A stretch of 64,000 nucleotides of DNA from Firmicutes bacterium UBA6113. GTDB taxonomy: Bacteria; Bacillota; Clostridia; Tissierellales; Sedimentibacteraceae. The stretch is from the NCBI GenBank assembly GCA_002422545.1, contig DIWF01000017.1, positions 178,530-242,529 of the forward strand, in the 5' to 3' direction. Numbering within the stretch: position 1 is the first letter of the stretch; each line of letters starts with the position of its first letter. Positions 58,276-64,000 of this stretch are shown in pieces. A program made the translations under genes and the position numbers. The notes beneath the pieces were generated by a model that was given only the letters and a program-made list of their open reading frames with translations, was not told the DNA's origin and made no database searches.

Positions 58276-59445
58276 CGAACCTAGTTGTGGCAGACGCACC
58301 TTTATTAGCTCTGCAAAAAATTCTGCTCCAGTCAATAATACATCATCGTTATAATCGTACTGGGAATTATGAAGCGGAGTATTTTTAGAAACTTCAGTGC
58401 TTTTTCCACTTCCGAGGAATAAGAAACATCCTGGCACATATTTTAAGAAATTGCCAAAATCTTCTGATGCCATCCAAGGCTCGCAATTTGTATTGACTTT
58501 ATCTTCTCCTACAACATTTTTAGCAGCTTTTGCAACCACATCTACGCACTTTTCCCAATTAATTGTAGGTGCAAACTCATGAGTATACTCAAATTCACAT
58601 TCTGCCTCATTCATCTGACAAATTCCTTCGCTGATGCTTCTCATTCTTGTTTCAATTAATTTTTGAACTTCGGTTGAAAAGCTTCTTGTATCTCCTAAAA
58701 TCTCAACATTTGAAGGTATGGCATTATGAACGCCGTCAGTATGCAGCTCAGTACATGATATAACTGCCTGATTTAAAGGATTAACATTACGAGATACTAT
58801 GGTCTGCAATGATACTATTATCTGAGCAGCAGTAACAAGAGGGTCTATTCCCACATGAGGACTTGAAGCATGGGAGCCCTTACCTTTGATTTTAATAACA
58901 AAATTATCTTCGCTTGCCATTATTCCTAGTGGACGTGTGTGAATTGTGCCTTCAGGAAGAAATGGTATATTGTGAAGCCCATATATTTCATCCACTGAGA
59001 ATTTTTCAAAAAAACCATCGTCAATCATTGCTTGTGCACCTTTTCCAGGTTCCTCAGCAGGTTGGAATATTAATCTTACTGTTCCGTTGAAATTTTTTCT
59101 TTCTGCAAGCAATTTTGCTGCTCCCAGCAATGTAGCAGTATGTCCATCATGACCACATGCGTGCATTTTACCACAGTTTTTAGAAGCATATGATACTTCT
59201 CCTTTTTCCGTCATGTTTATTGCATCCATATCAGCTCTAAGTCCAATAACGCCTGTACCATCTCCAACTGTTAAGCTAGCAACAACACCTGTTTTGCCGA
59301 TTCCTGTTTCGACCTCATAACCCATTTCTTTTAATTTTTCTGCAACAAAATTTGCTGTATTTTCCTCTTGAAAAGCTGCTTCTGGATTTTGGTGTAAATA
59401 GTGTCTCCATTCAACCAATTGATTTAATAATTCTATATTATTCAC
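58270..59445 (-). CDS. M20-family amidohydrolase (N-acyl amino acid / IAA-amino acid hydrolase type)
   Basis: A 391-residue zinc/manganese amidohydrolase. WRHYLHQNPEAAFQEENTANFV is the typical opening. Metal motifs are KMHACGHDGHTATLLGAAKLL (quoted as HACGHDGH) near residue 95-103, QPAEEPGKGAQ near 130-140 and YGLHNIPFLPEG. GSHASSPHVGIDPLV marks the lid domain. The start is GTG after AAGGAGATAATGTT. Its last codons overlap the decayed ammonia-lyase, so the very C-terminus (RLPQLGSD) may be altered by the deletion. Confidence 0.9.
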   Translation of the reverse strand: MNNIELLNQLVEWRHYLHQNPEAAFQEENTANFVAEKLKEMGYEVETGIGKTGVVASLTVGDGTGVIGLRADMDAINMTEKGEVSYASKNCGKMHACGHDGHTATLLGAAKLLAERKNFNGTVRLIFQPAEEPGKGAQAMIDDGFFEKFSVDEIYGLHNIPFLPEGTIHTRPLGIMASEDNFVIKIKGKGSHASSPHVGIDPLVTAAQIIVSLQTIVSRNVNPLNQAVISCTELHTDGVHNAIPSNVEILGDTRSFSTEVQKLIETRMRSISEGICQMNEAECEFEYTHEFAPTINWEKCVDVVAKAAKNVVGEDKVNTNCEPWMASEDFGNFLKYVPGCFLFLGSGKSTEVSKNTPLHNSQYDYNDDVLLTGAEFFAELIKVRLPQLGSD

Positions 59446-59592
59446 AACATTATCTCCTTAATTATTTTGTTTAACCTCATTAACATTTGACAAATCAACT
59501 TTTGTAATATCTAAATCGTAGTTTCATATAGTCTTCATTACCTTTTTAAATTTACTATCCATGCCGGTTTAAACCTGGGCTACATTTTTAAT

Positions 59593-60825
59593 TTATTTGC
59601 ATTCTGCTAGCTTCACAATTACATCCATCAATACATTTGCTCCAGCTACTAAATCAGGTCCTGGTGTGAACTCCTTCGGATTATGGCTGATACCGTTCGC
59701 ACTTGGAACGAAAATCATAGCAGTAGGACAAATGCGCGCCATCATCTGGGCATCCTGACCAGCTCCGGAAGTCATTCGTCTGCATTGCAGATTGTGCTGT
59801 CTTGCTGCATCTTCAACCAGCTTTACTATATTTTCATCGAAAATAACAGGCTCAAAACGTACTAATCTTTCCGCGAAAATATTAACATTTTTGCTAATTT
59901 CAAGCTCCTTCAGATAATCTGCAAGTGCAGCTTCTTCTTTCTTTAATATTTCCTCATTTGGATTTCGCAAATCTACTGTAAATGTAGCTTTAGAAGGTAT
60001 AACATTTATAGCGTTTGGTTCAAATTCAATACATCCAACTGTTGCTACAGAATTTGAGCTGTTTGCCCTGTCGCATACAAAACTTATAACCTTGGCTGCT
60101 GCATGCCCTGCATCTTTACGCATAGCCATAGGCGTTGTTCCAGCGTGATTTGCAACTCCTTCGATTGTAATGCGCTGCCAGGAAATTCCTTGAAGATTTT
60201 CAACTACTCCAATAGGCATTTTGATACTATCAAGTATAGGTCCTTGCTCTATGTGAAGTTCTATAAATGAATGAGGTTTTAAAAATCCAGGTTCTTCCGG
60301 GCCATAATATCCAATTCTCTTTAACTCTTCACCAAGGACTGTACCATCTGTTCCAACAGTTGCAAGTGCTTCATCTGCTGAAAGTCCTCCTGCATACACC
60401 AAGGAGCCCATCATGTCAGGTGCATAGCGCACACCTTCTTCATTGGTGAAAGCCCCCACAACTATTGGTCTGAAAGGAACAAATCCATTATCACGTAACG
60501 TATTAATCACTTCAATTCCGGCAACAACACCATAACAACCATCGTAAATACCTGCATTTATAACAGTATCAATATGTGACCCAGTCATGACAGGAGCTTG
60601 CCCTTCGTTTTCATGGTTGCTCCAAATACCAAATATGTTTCCTATGCGATCAATTTTAACTTCTAAGCCGGCATCTTTCATCCAAGCCACAACTGCATCA
60701 CGTCCTGCTTTATCCGTATCAGAAGCTGCTAACCTTGTCAGTTTGTCTCCCTCACGACCAGTTTGGCCAAGCTCCTTAAGACGGCTTAGAAAACGCTCTT
60801 CATTTATTGATAGTTTTATACTCAT
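59593..60825 (-). CDS. Zn-dependent hydantoinase/carbamoylase (M20 family)
   Basis: A 410-residue amidase of the allantoate amidohydrolase/N-carbamoyl-L-amino acid hydrolase branch. SHIDTVINAGIYDGCYGVVAG holds the metal His-Asp-Asp; TNEEGVRYAPDMMGS holds Glu-Glu; FIELHIEQGPIL holds His and the lid Gln. GVANHAGTTPM and MTSGAGQDAQMM are family signatures. I chose ATG 60825 because AGGAGGAAC precedes it. Together with the next M20 gene and the decayed ammonia-lyase it suggests catabolism of a ureido or N-acyl amino acid. It is divergent from an AraC gene. Confidence 0.9.
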   Translation of the reverse strand: MSIKLSINEERFLSRLKELGQTGREGDKLTRLAASDTDKAGRDAVVAWMKDAGLEVKIDRIGNIFGIWSNHENEGQAPVMTGSHIDTVINAGIYDGCYGVVAGIEVINTLRDNGFVPFRPIVVGAFTNEEGVRYAPDMMGSLVYAGGLSADEALATVGTDGTVLGEELKRIGYYGPEEPGFLKPHSFIELHIEQGPILDSIKMPIGVVENLQGISWQRITIEGVANHAGTTPMAMRKDAGHAAAKVISFVCDRANSSNSVATVGCIEFEPNAINVIPSKATFTVDLRNPNEEILKKEEAALADYLKELEISKNVNIFAERLVRFEPVIFDENIVKLVEDAARQHNLQCRRMTSGAGQDAQMMARICPTAMIFVPSANGISHNPKEFTPGPDLVAGANVLMDVIVKLAECK

Positions 60826-60868
60826 TTTAAGTTCCTCCTTTTTATTTTCAATCTTTAATATGATTATA

Positions 60869-60897
60869 TTGACAAAATGCCGCATCGTATATAATAA
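60869..60897 (+). promoter_or_regulatory. Probable promoter of the AraC gene
   Basis: TTGACA (60869-60874) and TAATAA (60892-60897) with a 17-bp spacer, or TATAAT (60890-60895) with 15 bp. The opposite, minus-strand promoter has only a TATAAT (60868-60863) and no clear -35, as expected if it needs the AraC activator. Confidence 0.4.
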
Positions 60898-60947
60898 TAT
60901 GGCTATAAAATATCGCTATTTTGATTTTGATGTTACGAGGTGATAAT

Positions 60948-61862
60948 TTGCAAGTATATGATATTCACATTGATCAACAAATGAAAGAAACAACCCAGCA
61001 TGGTAGTTTAGATTTTCCTTTTGCAATTTATGAAACACAGCTTAATAAAAATGTTTTGGGATTTGTAAACTGGCATTGGCATAATGAACTGCAATTTGCT
61101 TATGTTGTTTCGGGCAGTATTATGCTTTACGTTAATAATGAAGAAATCATACTAAAACCCGGACAAGGTTTTTTTATAAATAAGGATGCCCTTCATATGA
61201 TTAAGCCATATGAAACTCCGGATAGCAAATATGTATGTATAAACATACATCCAACACTGTTATATGGCTCACCAGGAAATGTTATTGAACAAAGACTAAT
61301 AAGACCCTTTGTTCAAAATTCAACATTCACTCACTGTATTTTTTCACCTGAAATAGCTTCTGAAAAGCAAATTTTGTTGCAATTTTTAAAGGTGAATAGT
61401 CTGTATACAGAAGGTGAATATGGTCATGAACTTGATATCCTCATAAGTTTACTTACTGTATGGAGAGAAATAATTATGATTCAGAAACAAAAGCTCCCTA
61501 TTGATAGGGCTATATCTGAAATGGATGAAACCCGCATAAAAGCATTGCTGTTGTTGATTCACAAACGTTTTAAAGATAAACTTAAGCTAAAAGATTTTTC
61601 TGATGAGGTTCATCTTTGCAGCAGTGAATGTTGCCGATTATTCAAACGGCATATGGGATGTACCATATTTGAATATGTGATTGATTATAGAATAGAAAAA
61701 AGTATAGATTCCTTGTTTTTTTCTGATTTATCAATTAGCCAGATCGCTTATGACTGCGGTTTTGGCAGTACCAGTTACTATATTGAAAAATTCAGAAAAA
61801 AAACAGGCATGACTCCTTTGGAATATAAAAAGAGCTTATCTTCAAAAAAACAAAATAATTGA
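60948..61862 (+). CDS. AraC-family regulator with cupin sensor
   Basis: A 304-residue regulator. An N-terminal cupin (HWHNELQFAYVVSGSIMLYVN, quoted as HWHNELQF, and LKPGQGFFINKDALH) senses a small molecule. The C-terminal double HTH has KLKLKDFSDEVHLCSSECCRLFKRHMG and ISQIAYDCGFGSTSYYIEKFRKKTGMTPLEYK, cited as AYDCGFGSTSYYIEKF. I start at TTG 60948 because GAGGTGAT precedes it by a few bases. It is divergent from the amidohydrolases and most likely activates them. Confidence 0.9.
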   Translation: MQVYDIHIDQQMKETTQHGSLDFPFAIYETQLNKNVLGFVNWHWHNELQFAYVVSGSIMLYVNNEEIILKPGQGFFINKDALHMIKPYETPDSKYVCINIHPTLLYGSPGNVIEQRLIRPFVQNSTFTHCIFSPEIASEKQILLQFLKVNSLYTEGEYGHELDILISLLTVWREIIMIQKQKLPIDRAISEMDETRIKALLLLIHKRFKDKLKLKDFSDEVHLCSSECCRLFKRHMGCTIFEYVIDYRIEKSIDSLFFSDLSISQIAYDCGFGSTSYYIEKFRKKTGMTPLEYKKSLSSKKQNN

Positions 61863-62339
61863 GTAACTGAATTTTTTCATACATTTCATTTATATAAGTA
61901 AATCCTTAGTATTACATAGTTAATTGGATAATGTACGTTTTCTAAAAATGTACATTATATTCAAAACATACAAAATAATATCTATATAATAATGTACGTT
62001 TTTTATACATTTTAATATCCTTCACTCCATCCTCCCCACATATCATCAATAAACTGTTTAACCTCATTAAAGGATTACTTGCCTAAACACACATCCAAAA
62101 AAGGAATAAACAAATCTGTATAATAATCTATAGCCGACTCATAATGGAATTGAAATATCTTAAGATAGAGAATCATCATTTCAGCCAGATATTGTAAAAA
62201 CCGACAGAAGGATATATCTCAGATTGAGGAAAAAACAATAGTATGGTTGAGGACTCTCTATACTTAAATTTCAGAACAAATTGACTATATAGGTCTTTTG
62301 ATGTAAGTGAAGGGCTGCAGAGAATCTTTAATCATTCTA
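61863..62339. other. Convergent gene-free stretch with repeated ATAATGTAC sites
   Basis: ATAATGTAC (61928-61936) and GTACATTAT (61950-61958) are perfect inverted arms, and a third ATAATGTAC lies at 61989-61997. The remaining 300 bp hold broken short frames (for example from 62149) with no recognisable family and may be a decayed gene. Nothing else is visible. Confidence 0.4.
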
Positions 62340-63965
62340 TTATTCTAGTATAATGTTTTTGTTAGCAATTTTAATTAAATCAATATCATGTGTAACAATA
62401 ATTATTATTTTATTCAACTTAATATTGTTCAAATAGTCTATTAATTTTTGTCTACTTATATTATCTAAAGCATTAGAGGGTTCGTCCAAAACAATTACAT
62501 CAGGATTTTTTAATAATACTCTCAGTATCGATAATTTTTGTCGTTCACCACCAGAAAGATTTGTTGAATTTTCGCTAATTAGAGTATCAAATCCGTTTGG
62601 CAAAGAATTCAAAAATTCGTTCAACCCAAGTATATTAATTATTTTTTCCATTCTGTTATCAATATTTATGATTTGTTCACCAAGTGTAATATTGTACATA
62701 AGGGTGTCAGCAATCATAATAGGATCTTGTTCAGCTACTCCAATCAAATTACGTCGAACATTTTTCATATTAATCTCTTGAAGATTAGTTCTATTATAAA
62801 ATATGTTACCTTTATAATTATCAACATAAATACCTAATAATAGTTTTAAAAGAGTGGTCTTACCGGATCCATTTGAACCACTAATGCATGTTATTTCATT
62901 CTTACGTATTGTAAAAGTTTGATTATCAATTACTTTTTTATTATTGTATTGAAAATTCAGGTTAATTGCTGATATTTCTATTATCTCATTAATTTCTTTA
63001 ACTCCATTGTTTTCTTGCTTCATGGTCATTAATTCTTCTATTCTGTTATATGAAACATATGCATCTTGATAACTTTTACCCAAATTAAAAAAATAACCGA
63101 TGGAACCTACTATAATGTTAAAATAGCTTGATACCGCAGTTAATTGACCTACAGAAAGATTATTATTTACCACTTCCATACCACCAAGAATAAAAAGAGC
63201 AATCTGTGATAAAATAACAATCATTTTTTCAAGACTTGATAATAAGCAAAATATTTTTTGATAAGAAAGATTTACATTAAAATATTTTTTAAAGCTATCA
63301 TCAAGCCTTTTTATAAATACACTATCCACTGCGTTTATTTTAATAAAACGTATTTGAGAAATTTGCTCATTTAATTTAGTAAAAAAAAGATTTTGAGTTT
63401 CCTTAAAGATCAAATTTCTGTTATACAAAGGTTTTTTACATAATGAATATATGATTATATAAATTATAACAATTATAAGTAATATTATTGTTATACCTTT
63501 ATTGTACATTGTCATCAAATAAAAGGGGACTATAAACATTAGAATATTAACAATAACATTTTTAGTTATATGTATGCAAAATACACTTATTATATTGGAA
63601 TCTTGGTTTACTCGTTGATTAAGGTACACCGAACTAGTATTTTCAAAGAATAATAGAGAAAGATCCTTTATATGTAATAAAACATCACGATTAATTTCGA
63701 AAGCTATATTAGATTGTACTTTAGTATAAATAATGGTACTTAGATAACCTGTTACTATTATTAATACATTAACACTGAGATAAATAAAACAATTATAAAC
63801 TATAAAAGCTTTATTTGATGATAAAATAAGGCAATCCAAGAAGTTGCCTACAACATGAGGCAATAATACTGAAGAAACGTTTGTTAAAATACATAGAAAT
63901 ACATAAATTATAAGCAAATTAATATATTTCTTAAAGTATGTTTTTAAAAAAAAGAAAATCTTCAT
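62340..63965 (-). CDS. ABC exporter, fused membrane and ATPase domains
   Basis: A 541-residue half-transporter. Six membrane helices (about residues 15-300) include NQRVNQDSNIISVFCIHI (coupling region). The ATPase has Walker A GSNGSGKTTL, the signature NLSGGERQKLS, Walker B VIVLDEPSNALD and the H-loop His in IVTHD. Base composition is much more A+T-rich than neighbours, with many Asn, Ile and Lys codons, which suggests recent transfer. It has no N-terminal C39 peptidase. It may export a peptide whose genes lie to the right of the window; that is inference. The ribosome site before ATG 63965 is weak. Confidence 0.9.
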   Translation of the reverse strand: MKIFFFLKTYFKKYINLLIIYVFLCILTNVSSVLLPHVVGNFLDCLILSSNKAFIVYNCFIYLSVNVLIIVTGYLSTIIYTKVQSNIAFEINRDVLLHIKDLSLLFFENTSSVYLNQRVNQDSNIISVFCIHITKNVIVNILMFIVPFYLMTMYNKGITIILLIIVIIYIIIYSLCKKPLYNRNLIFKETQNLFFTKLNEQISQIRFIKINAVDSVFIKRLDDSFKKYFNVNLSYQKIFCLLSSLEKMIVILSQIALFILGGMEVVNNNLSVGQLTAVSSYFNIIVGSIGYFFNLGKSYQDAYVSYNRIEELMTMKQENNGVKEINEIIEISAINLNFQYNNKKVIDNQTFTIRKNEITCISGSNGSGKTTLLKLLLGIYVDNYKGNIFYNRTNLQEINMKNVRRNLIGVAEQDPIMIADTLMYNITLGEQIINIDNRMEKIINILGLNEFLNSLPNGFDTLISENSTNLSGGERQKLSILRVLLKNPDVIVLDEPSNALDNISRQKLIDYLNNIKLNKIIIIVTHDIDLIKIANKNIILE

Positions 63966-64000
63966 AATTATTTCTCTAAATTGGACCCTAAGTCAAGGAC

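Overview
The window is about 64 kb of a low-GC, anaerobic Gram-positive chromosome, most likely a member of Clostridia. The reasons are A+T-rich intergenic DNA, AGGAGG-type ribosome binding sites, sigma-A promoters with many extended -10 elements, two T-box leaders, a Gram-positive LexA box, a desulfoferrodoxin and a three-subunit non-oxidative hydroxyarylic acid decarboxylase. The decarboxylase set resembles that of Sedimentibacter hydroxybenzoicus, but the genus is inferred. There are no rRNAs, CRISPR arrays or complete insertion sequences.

Layout. 1-2.0 kb: start of a probable sigma factor and a LexA-controlled Y-family polymerase. 2.1-7.0 kb: a TRAP transporter (dctPQM) with a dehydrogenase and a divergent GntR regulator. 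7.1-14.8 kb: pantothenate uptake and kinase, a CYTH protein, a split ThrE-type exporter, superoxide reductase, T-box-controlled metG and a PHP phosphoesterase. 14.8-19.9 kb: an aromatic-acid decarboxylase operon (UbiD, subunit D, DASS-type transporter, UbiX, LpdD-like protein) next to a LysR regulator. 20-26.3 kb: aminopeptidase P, glycerol kinase, a DUF1858/DUF438 pair and a secreted stalk-domain protein. 26.4-31.6 kb: a probable acquired block with a recombinase remnant, an excisionase-like HTH gene, a two-component system and an ABC exporter. 31.7-38.5 kb: a TetR-linked operon with a sodium:solute symporter, acyl-CoA ligase, KAS III-like enzyme, flavoprotein and reductase. 38.6-50.3 kb: envelope and housekeeping genes, a LysR/YfcC/M20 cluster, an XRE-membrane protein pair with strong operators, and tRNA-Arg(UCG). 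50.7-57.8 kb: a P-loop kinase-like protein, a methyltransferase, T-box-controlled trpS of the iron-sulfur type, a MATE exporter, and a flavodoxin-MerR-aldo/keto reductase group. 58-61.9 kb: two M20-family amidohydrolases, a decayed diaminopropionate ammonia-lyase and an AraC regulator. 62.3-64 kb: a very A+T-rich ABC exporter.

Functionally the window is a series of small catabolic modules, each pairing a transporter or hydrolase with its own regulator, set among core genes. Non-coding structure is rich. Two T-boxes match the discriminator bases expected for their tRNAs. Operators can be proposed for LexA, TetR, MerR (19-bp spacer) and the XRE protein. A terminator-like hairpin divides the TRAP operon. 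At least two families of dispersed palindromic repeats are present, one of which appears to have split a terminator.

No wholly new system is proven. The best candidates for novelty are the TetR-linked acyl-activation/KAS III operon with an altered catalytic triad, the decarboxylase operon with its LpdD-like subunit, and the repeat family. All assignments come from reading motifs; no database search was run.
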